Source: an uncultured bacterium (lineage in GTDB: Bacteria > Planctomycetota > UBA1135). Taken from it: a DNA stretch of 64,000 bases. Shown in pieces: positions 1-6,468 of the stretch (positions are counted from its first letter, which is position 1; each line of letters begins with the position of its first letter). The notes under the pieces are model-generated. The model had not been told where the DNA came from and made no database searches. It worked only from the letters and a program-made list of their open reading frames with translations. The position numbers and the translations under genes were made by a program. The DNA lies in assembly GCA_937919925.1 (NCBI GenBank), contig CALFOT010000010.1, forward strand, positions 1 through 64,000, in the 5' to 3' direction.

Positions 1-829
1 ATTCCCCACCACGTGCTTCATTGCGGAAGGCATGTTTCGCCAAGCGATCCTCCAAAGAATGGAAAGAAATCACTGCTAAGCGGCCGCCGGGTGCCAGCAA
101 ACGCGGAGCCGCGTGCAAAAACGCATCAATCTCATCCAACTCACGATTCACTGCAATGCGCAACGCTTGAAAAGTACGCGTGGCGGGGTTGTGGCCACTG
201 CGCCCCCCAGGAATGGTGCGGCCAACCAAATCGGCCAACTGCGAAGTACGCAGCAATGGCCCAAAACGGCGTTGTTTGACAATTGCGTTGGCGATGCGAC
301 GCGAAAAGCGCTCCTCGCCATAGACGCGCAGCCACTTCTCGATTTCATCCTCGGAGGCATTGGCCAAAAGGACCGCTGCCGAAGTCTTTTGCATGGTGCG
401 ATCCATACGCATATCCAACGGCCCATCCTGCTGAAAGGAGAAACCACGCTCGTAATCATCAAGCTGATCGGAAGACACACCAAAATCAGCCAGAATGCCG
501 TTGGCAAGACCTAAACCAGCTTTTTCGACCAAACTCTCTATGGCTGAGAACGGCGCGTGTGCGAATTGCACACGCTCGCCGAACTCCTCGAGGTGTAAAC
601 GGGCCCGCTCCAGCGCCTGAGCATCGCGGTCGATGGCGAGTAAACGCACATCAGCACTCGCGCTCAACACCGCATGGGCATGACCGCCTCCACCGACGGT
701 GGCATCCACGAAAAATCCACCGCGTTGCGGCTGCAGAGCCTCAAGCACTGCCTCCATGAGGACGGGTTGGTGACAAGATGGCATCAGTGGACCAGAAGGC
801 GTAGCAAGGTGACGACAGACAAGAATCAC
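1..829 (-). CDS. rsmH: 16S rRNA (cytosine1402-N4)-methyltransferase RsmH, partial at the 3' end
   Basis: SAM-dependent methyltransferase that methylates N4 of C1402 in 16S rRNA. The reading frame runs off the left edge, so the C-terminus is missing. Visible motifs are HQPVLMEAVLEAL near the N-terminus, the SAM loop DATVGGGGHA, AIDRD, the DFGVSSDQLD and GFSFQQDGPLDMRMD blocks, and FHSLEDRLAKHAFR at the edge, all diagnostic of RsmH/MraW. The likely start is the GTG at 829, which overlaps the mraZ stop (GTGA) and has a GAGGAGGGG ribosome binding site inside mraZ. An ATG at 784 would give a more typical N-terminus but has no clear ribosome binding site. Gene order mraZ-rsmH is the classic head of the dcw cluster, which would continue outside the window. 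Confidence 0.95.
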   Translation of the reverse strand, partial: MILVCRHLATPSGPLMPSCHQPVLMEAVLEALQPQRGGFFVDATVGGGGHAHAVLSASADVRLLAIDRDAQALERARLHLEEFGERVQFAHAPFSAIESLVEKAGLGLANGILADFGVSSDQLDDYERGFSFQQDGPLDMRMDRTMQKTSAAVLLANASEDEIEKWLRVYGEERFSRRIANAIVKQRRFGPLLRTSQLADLVGRTIPGGRSGHNPATRTFQALRIAVNRELDEIDAFLHAAPRLLAPGGRLAVISFHSLEDRLAKHAFRNEARGGE

Positions 830-1305
830 AGTCCCCCCTCCTCAGGTACATAATCCGGATTGGGGAAAGTGGCCGCCTCCGTGTTGAAGAAATCATCTGC
901 AGCTGGCAGCGCGGTTTCCAGGTACATCTTGCGATCCCAAATTTCAAAATAGCTCAAGCTTCCAACAATCATGGCGTCTCTCCCGAGTTCAATGCGGGCA
1001 CGTAGCTCGTCTGGAAGTAGCAGGCGCCCCTGCGCATCCAATGCAATCTTCCGTGAGTTAGCGCCCAGGCTGCGGCGCAGTAATTGCGCGCCTTTGGCGG
1101 TCTTTTGTTTGGCGACGGCGCTGCCGATATAGGCGGCAAAAGCAGAAGCTGTGTAAATCACCAAGCAACCGTCCGCTTTATTGACGACCACATGAAAGTG
1201 GTTGCGTTCGCTGATTTCTTCAATTTCCTCAAGGAAACGACGCGGCACAAAAATGCGACCTTTCTGATCGATTTTGTGTTCGAATTCCCCGTTGAAGCTA
1301 GTCAT
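826..1305 (-). CDS. mraZ: Transcriptional regulator MraZ
   Basis: A 159-residue protein with two SpoVT/AbrB-type repeats. The first has HKIDQKGRIFVPRRF near the N-terminus and the second has ALDAQGRLLLPDELR in the middle, both with the D-x-x-G-R signature of MraZ. In well-studied bacteria MraZ is a DNA-binding ring that controls its own division and cell-wall operon. It is the first gene before rsmH, and its stop overlaps the presumed rsmH start. The length is slightly above the usual 140-150 residues because of a short acidic tail. The 105 bases upstream, to the terminator of the preceding operon, must hold the promoter. Confidence 0.96.
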   Translation of the reverse strand: MTSFNGEFEHKIDQKGRIFVPRRFLEEIEEISERNHFHVVVNKADGCLVIYTASAFAAYIGSAVAKQKTAKGAQLLRRSLGANSRKIALDAQGRLLLPDELRARIELGRDAMIVGSLSYFEIWDRKMYLETALPAADDFFNTEAATFPNPDYVPEEGGL

Positions 1306-1410
1306 GAATTGAGAGCGGATGTTGTAGCGGCCTTGAACAGGACAAATTCCCCATATTCATGCTCGTCTCCACCACATTCCTATTCTTCTCTCCCACCCAA
1401 ATTTGGCAAG

Positions 1411-1437
1411 AAAAAACCCGAGAAAATCCACGGGTTT
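1411..1437 (-). terminator. Intrinsic terminator of the der/queE operon
   Basis: On the minus strand a 7-bp stem (AAACCCG/CGGGTTT, 1414-1420 with 1431-1437) is followed directly by a T run (complement of 1411-1416). It lies 36 bases past the stop of the CxxC protein gene and separates that operon from mraZ. Confidence 0.8.
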
Positions 1438-1472
1438 ATTAAATTGTTTGTATCTGGCTTGTTTTAATGCAC

Positions 1473-1991
1473 TTACGAAGGCTCGCTGGCCTCAAGTCCG
1501 CCCTCAATCGTCGGGTCTAGGAGCCCAGCAAGGATGGCGGACAGTTGTGCACGACGTTCCTCTTCCAATCCGCGTGATTCCACGGTGAAGGTGGTTTTGG
1601 AGCGTATTTTGCGCAGAATCAAAAATTCGACGCCCTGCCGCGCCTCCACGCGCTCGAGACGCAATTTCCGGTGCCGAACGAGCAGCAAGGTGAGTAAATA
1701 GCGCAAATCACGGCGCTCTTCGCGTGGGTCATCCGCCAGTTTTTCCAGCACTGCGAGCAACATGTCAAAATCAACCTTCAGAGCACCGCCCTTTTCACGA
1801 TGAGAAGTACGCCAATAGACCACATCTTGGCTTGGATCGCGGTCATCAAACGAAGCTCGGCATAAATCGACCCGTTGTAGTTCATCAACCACGATACGTA
1901 GCAACGAATACACTTCTTCTCCTTCCACAAAAGTGCGCTCGCAATCACTGCAACACAGTTGTCGTTTGGCGTAAGTCCAGTTTTCAGCCAT
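1473..1991 (-). CDS. Small CxxC protein, function unknown
   Basis: A 172-residue protein I cannot assign to a named family. The N-terminus carries CCSDCERTF (Cys13, Cys14, Cys17) and a further Cys44 in VDLCRASF, which looks like a worn zinc ribbon or treble clef that has lost its fourth cysteine. The middle and C-terminal parts are charged and probably helical (ERRDLRYLLTLLLVRHRKL), with a short acidic end. No signal peptide or membrane segment is seen, so it is probably cytoplasmic. It is the last gene of the operon with der and starts 3 bases after the lipoprotein stop, followed by a strong terminator. Confidence 0.75.
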   Translation of the reverse strand: MAENWTYAKRQLCCSDCERTFVEGEEVYSLLRIVVDELQRVDLCRASFDDRDPSQDVVYWRTSHREKGGALKVDFDMLLAVLEKLADDPREERRDLRYLLTLLLVRHRKLRLERVEARQGVEFLILRKIRSKTTFTVESRGLEEERRAQLSAILAGLLDPTIEGGLEASEPS

Positions 1992-1994
1992 GGG

Positions 1995-2459
1995 TTAACC
2001 TGAGATATGCAGTTGCGACAACACGTGCTGCATCAAAACGCGCGCGCGGGCCGGTTCATCGTCGGTACGCTCCCACTCCGCAGCAGCAGGATTCATGGTT
2101 TCATTGATTTCCATGTTGCGTTCCGTCAGAACTCGTGCTTTGAGGATCGTGCTGCCATCTTCACGGATGACCACTTTCAAAATTCCTTGCCAGCGCAATC
2201 CTTTCTTGCTGTACGGCCGCAAATGGACATCCCAACCGGAAGTGACGCTGCCCCGGCCCTCATCGCGCGAGCCCGGGGGAAATCCCGCACTCACCGTGGC
2301 CCATTCACATGCATTGAGCAAATCCCGCCGCGGAGGAGCAGGTTCCACCACGTATTCCACCCACAAACCAGCGGCGTCGTCATCGTCCAACGGTGGAGTG
2401 GTGCAGGCTGCCGGCAGCAAAACCAACAGCAGCAAAGAAAGCATCAACAGCTTGCGCAT
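1995..2459 (-). CDS. Small lipoprotein, function unknown
   Basis: A 154-residue protein starting with a clear lipoprotein signal: two basic residues, a long leucine core and LLPAAC with the lipidated Cys at position 19. The mature part starts with an acidic stretch and then a predicted beta-rich region (LRWQGILKVVIREDGSTILKARV). It resembles no family I know with confidence; a planctomycete periplasmic or outer-membrane lipoprotein is all that can be said. It lies between der and the CxxC gene in one operon, 28 bases after the der stop. Confidence 0.8.
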   Translation of the reverse strand: MRKLLMLSLLLLVLLPAACTTPPLDDDDAAGLWVEYVVEPAPPRRDLLNACEWATVSAGFPPGSRDEGRGSVTSGWDVHLRPYSKKGLRWQGILKVVIREDGSTILKARVLTERNMEINETMNPAAAEWERTDDEPARARVLMQHVLSQLHISG

Positions 2460-2487
2460 TGTGTGATTCTAGCAGCCCCGAAGACGC

Positions 2488-3831
2488 CTAGCCCTTTTTT
2501 GAGGCACTGCGTTCCCGCTCGCGTAATACCAGGCGCAGCGGCACGGATTTGAGCCCGAGGCGCTTGCGCAAATCGCTGCTGATGGCACGCACCACCTCTT
2601 TTTCAAATAGGTGTTTGCGGTTCACAAACAGCAAGAACGACGGCGGGTTAGAGCCAAGTTGGGTGGCGTACATGACCTTTGGTTTCTCACCCCGGCCGCG
2701 GAATCGCAAAGTGTTAAAGGTTTGGGTAACAATACGGTTGAGCTCACCAGTGCCTATCTCCACCTTGCCCTCCTCATGCAAAGCTAATGCTTCTTTGATG
2801 ACGCGATCGATTCCCTTGCCGGATACGTTGGAAATCGCAATCACCGGACTGCCTTTTAAGTGAGGTAATTTATGCTCCACATGATCACGGAAGGCCTGCA
2901 AATCAAAGTCTTCGATTAAGTCCGTCTTGGTGCCCACAACTACCACTGGGCGAAAGCGGTCGACAATCGTCCGCGCAAGCTCCTGATCCAAACGCGCTAG
3001 GTCGTTGGTAAGGTCAAGAAAAAGCAGAGTCACATCGGCACGACGAATCGCTTGGTCACTGCGGGTTAGAGAATAGAATTCGATGGCATTGGCCACTTTG
3101 CCGCGGCGGTGCACACCAGCCGTATCGACCAAAGTAATGTCATGCTCGCGCCAGCGAAAATCAATATCAATGGCATCCCGGGTGGTGCCAGCAATATCAC
3201 TCACAATCACCCGGGGCTCGCCCAACAGTTTGTTGATAAAGGAGGATTTGCCGGTGTTGCGCCGGCCCATCACAGCGATTTTCAAACGCTCCACAAAGTT
3301 CACATCGACTTTCTCCGGCAGCGCCACAACCAAGCGCTCATAGAGATCGCTAATCCCCATGCCTTCTTGGGCAGAAATAGGCAAGGCATCGCCAAATCCT
3401 AACGAGGAAAAATCGGCCAAAGACAACTGGGCAGAGCGCGCTTCACTCTTATTCGCCACCAAAATAACCTTCACATCCGAGCGCCGCAAATGCCGCGCAA
3501 CCTGTTCATCGAGCAAAGTGACGCCTTCGCGTGCGTCGACCAAAAACAGCACCACCTGCGAAGCAAGTAAGCCGGTCATGACTTGGTACTCCACAGACTC
3601 GGCAAGATCGGCACGGTCGACGACGCCGATTCCACCAGTATCCATCATTTCGAAATACAATTCGTATTCGGGCAAATCAACCGGCACAATCAAACGATCA
3701 CGAGTGACGCCTGCGGTGTCTTCGACAATGGCCCGTCGCTCGCCCAGAATGCGGTTGAACAAGGAAGACTTGCCGACGTTTGGGCGGCCAACGATGGCCA
3801 CCAATGGGCGTTTTGAAAGGGTTTGACTCAT
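2488..3831 (-). CDS. der: Ribosome-assembly GTPase Der (EngA)
   Basis: A GTPase with two tandem G domains, needed for late assembly of the 50S subunit. The first P-loop is GRPNVGKSS with DTAGVTRDR switch I and DTGG in G3; the second is GRRNTGKSS with GTTRDAIDI and DTAGV. NKSEA and TKTDL are the two base-recognition motifs. The C-terminal KH-like domain follows (VMYATQLGSNPPSFLLFVN). Length from the chosen ATG is 447 residues, normal for the family. The ATG at 3831 overlaps the queE stop by one base (TGATG), which favours it over an upstream in-frame start that would add 26 residues of queE antiframe. Confidence 0.97.
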   Translation of the reverse strand: MSQTLSKRPLVAIVGRPNVGKSSLFNRILGERRAIVEDTAGVTRDRLIVPVDLPEYELYFEMMDTGGIGVVDRADLAESVEYQVMTGLLASQVVLFLVDAREGVTLLDEQVARHLRRSDVKVILVANKSEARSAQLSLADFSSLGFGDALPISAQEGMGISDLYERLVVALPEKVDVNFVERLKIAVMGRRNTGKSSFINKLLGEPRVIVSDIAGTTRDAIDIDFRWREHDITLVDTAGVHRRGKVANAIEFYSLTRSDQAIRRADVTLLFLDLTNDLARLDQELARTIVDRFRPVVVVGTKTDLIEDFDLQAFRDHVEHKLPHLKGSPVIAISNVSGKGIDRVIKEALALHEEGKVEIGTGELNRIVTQTFNTLRFRGRGEKPKVMYATQLGSNPPSFLLFVNRKHLFEKEVVRAISSDLRKRLGLKSVPLRLVLRERERSASKKG

Positions 3832-4592
3832 CAGCGAATTCCCAGCATGGGGTGTATTTGCGGCAACACCCGCAAGTCCAAATGAAAGTGAAACAACTGC
3901 AAACTCCAATCAAGAAGTTGCTTGCCAGTGGGAGGCCCTGGCCCCGCACCGAACTGGGTTACGGGTTGCAAGAAAACCGTGCACCCCGGAGAAATCTTGG
4001 CGATGGCAGCGAAGGCATCCTCAAGTTCTGCGCGCGTAGTCATGGCGGTGACCACCAACTTGACTTGCACCGCAACACCACTCACCACCGCTACGGCTAA
4101 ACACGCCGCGGGTTCCAGTAATGATTCCCCTTGGCGCACGGTATTGGGCAGCTTCCAATCCAATGACAATAGATGCACATAGGGCAACAACAAGCGCAGC
4201 TTGGCAGCGTACACGCCGGCAGTTTCGAGCAACACCAGTCCACCCCATGTCGGTAACCAAGCAGCCAGGAAATCAACTTGTTCGAGTGGCTCACCGCCGG
4301 TAACAGACAACATGATTTGCTCACGCCGCAAACCAGCCTCATGCAGTAATCGGTCAAGTTCGGCCTCTATTTCCTGAATAGAGAGACTTCCACTCGCCTG
4401 CCAGGAACGCGGGGTATCACAATAAGTACACCGCAACGGGCATCCGCCGAGGCGTAAAAATAATTGTGGGCGTCCTACCTCAAGTCCTTCGCCCTGAAGG
4501 CTTAGAAAGATCTCGTCGACGTGGACGGTAGCGGTTTCCGGAGTCATCACGACTGCAGCATGGGGAAGCCCCCGGTGACGCAAAGCATCCAT
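3831..4592 (-). CDS. queE: 7-carboxy-7-deazaguanine synthase-like radical SAM protein QueE
   Basis: A 253-residue radical SAM enzyme. The family makes 7-carboxy-7-deazaguanine in queuosine and other deazapurine pathways. Support comes from IFLSLQGEGLEVGRPQLFLRLGGC, broken by the cluster motif C51PLRC55TYC58 (Cx3Cx2C), followed by DT, then VTGGEPLEQ and LLETAG. No other queuosine genes are nearby. The gene is coupled to der by a one-base overlap. A second ATG at 4547 would remove 15 weakly conserved residues and is a possible true start, as neither has an obvious ribosome binding site. Confidence 0.9.
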   Translation of the reverse strand: MDALRHRGLPHAAVVMTPETATVHVDEIFLSLQGEGLEVGRPQLFLRLGGCPLRCTYCDTPRSWQASGSLSIQEIEAELDRLLHEAGLRREQIMLSVTGGEPLEQVDFLAAWLPTWGGLVLLETAGVYAAKLRLLLPYVHLLSLDWKLPNTVRQGESLLEPAACLAVAVVSGVAVQVKLVVTAMTTRAELEDAFAAIAKISPGCTVFLQPVTQFGAGPGPPTGKQLLDWSLQLFHFHLDLRVLPQIHPMLGIR

Positions 4593-4645
4593 CCGGGGAG
4601 TGCGGGCCCTGATATGACAAGCCAGTGGAGAAGGCGCAGCGAAAC

Positions 4646-4927
4646 CTAATCAGGGACTACTTCGCCGGCTGCCTCGGCTGCGCGAGCGGCAGCATCGGCG
4701 GCTTCCGCCTCAGCGATGGAAATTTCGCGTTCCGCCGCAGCAAGCGCCTTCAACTGACGCTTACTCACGGTGCGGAAACTGGTGCGCACTTTCGGCAAAC
4801 CGAGTGGATTGGAACTAAGTTCCACTTCGCCCCCCTCCACGAGTTTGTCAATCCGCTCACGACGGGTAAATACAGAGCGCACCGAGGAAAGTCCGCTACC
4901 GAGGTTCAGGGATTTATGGATGGACAT
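4646..4927 (-). CDS. PVC-type small basic protein with an Ala/Glu-rich C-terminal extension
   Basis: A 93-residue protein. The first ~55 residues (MSIHKSLNLGSG, RSVFTRRERIDKL, NPLGLPKVRTSF) match the short basic protein family shared by Planctomycetes, Verrucomicrobia and Chlamydiae, whose members have the form HKSL..., N/VLTRxERIxxL..., GLPKVR. Its role is not known to me; a ribosome- or RNA-associated role has been guessed from its basic character. Here about 35 extra residues rich in alanine and glutamate form a probable acidic helix not seen in the short family members I recall. It lies in an operon 20 bases after the membrane protein gene and 53 bases before queE. Confidence 0.85.
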   Translation of the reverse strand: MSIHKSLNLGSGLSSVRSVFTRRERIDKLVEGGEVELSSNPLGLPKVRTSFRTVSKRQLKALAAAEREISIAEAEAADAAARAAEAAGEVVPD

Positions 4928-4947
4928 GGATCGAAGTTCTTAGTGGT

Positions 4948-5451
4948 TCAATTGGACGAGTCTGGCCGAGGCTCGATGCTGGCCCCCCGAAAGGGGAAAT
5001 TACCAGCGCTCCCCTCAGGGGAAGTTTCTTGGATTCTCTGCAAGGTATCTTCTAAGGTTGCTGGATCGGTTTCTCGACCGACAAACAGCGCTAATTGTTC
5101 TTGCCCTGAATCGTCAGACACCCGTAGCAGATTCACAGCATCATACTCTAATTTCAGCAATGCGCTGCCATCCTTTTGGCCTTGCTCCATCCTAGAGATT
5201 TCATAACGGCTCGCCAAAATGCCGTAGCTAACCTTCTGTGGGCCACCAAACATTGCGTATAAGCCCCAGATGACCAAAGCGACGGCCACCACGCCAGCGC
5301 CAATTTGGAGCATGCGGGGCGGCAAATGGAAAGCAAAAGAACGGCCAGCAGGGACGGAAAAAGACTGCCGCGAAGTAGGCAAATCGATGCCGGCCTCGCG
5401 GTCTTTCCGCTGGCGCAACACATCCAATAATTCGCGTTTTCTAGGGGTCAT
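4948..5451 (-). CDS. Single-pass membrane protein, function unknown
   Basis: A 167-residue protein with a basic cytoplasmic N-terminus (MTPRKRELLDVLRQRKDRE), one clear membrane helix at about residues 47-68 (QIGAGVVAVALVIWGLYAMF) and a C-terminal periplasmic part with SYGILASRYE and ALFVGRETDPATLEDTLQRIQ. I do not recognise the family. It is the first gene of the operon, 20 bases downstream of a good promoter match. Confidence 0.75.
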   Translation of the reverse strand: MTPRKRELLDVLRQRKDREAGIDLPTSRQSFSVPAGRSFAFHLPPRMLQIGAGVVAVALVIWGLYAMFGGPQKVSYGILASRYEISRMEQGQKDGSALLKLEYDAVNLLRVSDDSGQEQLALFVGRETDPATLEDTLQRIQETSPEGSAGNFPFRGASIEPRPDSSN

Positions 5452-5471
5452 CGGCTTCTTACAACGGCAAA

Positions 5472-5500
5472 AGGATACCCGCTTGAAGCGCGGCTGGCAA
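5472..5500 (-). promoter_or_regulatory. Sigma70-like promoter of the der/queE operon
   Basis: On the minus strand TTGCCA (5495-5500), 17 bases of spacer and TATCCT (5472-5477) lie just upstream of the ATG at 5451. The -35 matches 5 of 6 and the -10 matches 4 of 6 consensus positions. The implied leader is short. Confidence 0.5.
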
Positions 5501-5539
5501 ACTTGAGCAGTCCTCTGACATCTATGGCAGAATAGGGCA

Positions 5540-6244
5540 ATGCCCCGCGTCTACTCCAACGATGCCCCGCGCCGTGCTGCTGCGGAGTGCCTACTTGAGG
5601 GGATGCTCGAAGCTGGCCTAGCAAGCATTCATCGTGTTGCCCCGGCTCCTCCGCTCCCAGCCACCACCTCCAGTGCGGAGGCCCTTTCTCTTGGTTTGAT
5701 TGCTGCGGCCGTCGCCAGCTGTCAAAACTGTGATCTTTGGCGTAACCGCACCACCGCCGTGCCTGGAGAAGGTCATGCCGCAGCCCGCCTGATGTTTGTT
5801 GGCTTAGCTCCGGGGGCGGAGGAAGACCGCCTCGGACGCCCGTTTGTGGGCCCAGCTGGCCAATTGCTCGACAAGATCATCGAAAATGGCATGAAACTGA
5901 CGCGCTCCGAGGTTTTTTTTAGCAATCTCGTCAAGTGCCGGCCGCTTCATGACGGCGCCCCCCAAGAGCAGGAGGTCGCTCTCTGTTCCAACTACCTCAC
6001 ACAGCAGATTCACGCGATTCAGCCCGAGCTCATCATCGCCCTGGGGCTCCCGGCAGCGCAATTTCTGTTGCAAACCAGCGCCCCAATCGCGGCAATCCGC
6101 GGAAAAATCCACCAAAGACCGCAAGACGGCCCCCCTATCCTAGTGACCGATCACCCTGCCTCCTTGCTCCTGGAACCCTCACGGAAAGCCGAATGCTGGG
6201 CGGATATCCAGGTTGCCATGCGTTTTCTGGGTTTGCCTGCGTGA
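5540..6244 (+). CDS. Type 4 (iron-sulfur) uracil-DNA glycosylase
   Basis: Removes uracil from DNA in base-excision repair. Support: cluster cysteines in SCQNCDLW and KCRP plus ALCSNY; the active-site block FVGLAPGAEEDRLGRPFVGPAGQLLDK (family form GExPGxxED); and the leucine-loop motif TDHPASLLLEPS near the C-terminus (family form HPSxLL). Length is 234 residues, with ~60 extra N-terminal residues that look disordered and Ala/Pro-rich. It stands alone on the plus strand, divergent from the der operon. Confidence 0.93.
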   Translation: MPRVYSNDAPRRAAAECLLEGMLEAGLASIHRVAPAPPLPATTSSAEALSLGLIAAAVASCQNCDLWRNRTTAVPGEGHAAARLMFVGLAPGAEEDRLGRPFVGPAGQLLDKIIENGMKLTRSEVFFSNLVKCRPLHDGAPQEQEVALCSNYLTQQIHAIQPELIIALGLPAAQFLLQTSAPIAAIRGKIHQRPQDGPPILVTDHPASLLLEPSRKAECWADIQVAMRFLGLPA

Positions 6245-6307
6245 TATTCCAGGTAACTTCCAAAGGGAAGGAAACTTCCACTTCTTGTAGAACGATCAAC
6301 CACACCT

Positions 6308-6335
6308 TTGACGCGTAGCCGCGCGTCGGCATAAT
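6308..6335 (+). promoter_or_regulatory. Sigma70-like promoter upstream of the first secretin gene
   Basis: TTGACG (6308-6313), 16 bases of spacer and CATAAT (6330-6335) lie in the 224-base gap between the glycosylase gene and the secretin gene. It leaves a leader of about 125 bases. The earlier part of the gap has three copies of AACTTCC/GGAAG in mixed orientation, able to form a weak hairpin. Confidence 0.5.
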
Positions 6336-6468
6336 CTCTGGTCGGCCCGTGGCTCTGCCGCTCCGGTCGTCCTTGGCTTCTTTGTAAGCCGTTACTTTCC
6401 CGCACCCTTGTGGCTGATTCTCCTCGCGGAGAACTGTCACAAATGCCGCCCCTTCCCAAAAGAACTCG

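Noticed and set aside
1320-1400. GTGGGA, ATAGGA and GTGGAG boxes upstream of mraZ as MraZ operator repeats
   Set aside because: The spacing (13 and 11 bases) is not the regular repeat expected of MraZ boxes and the copies are poorly matched.
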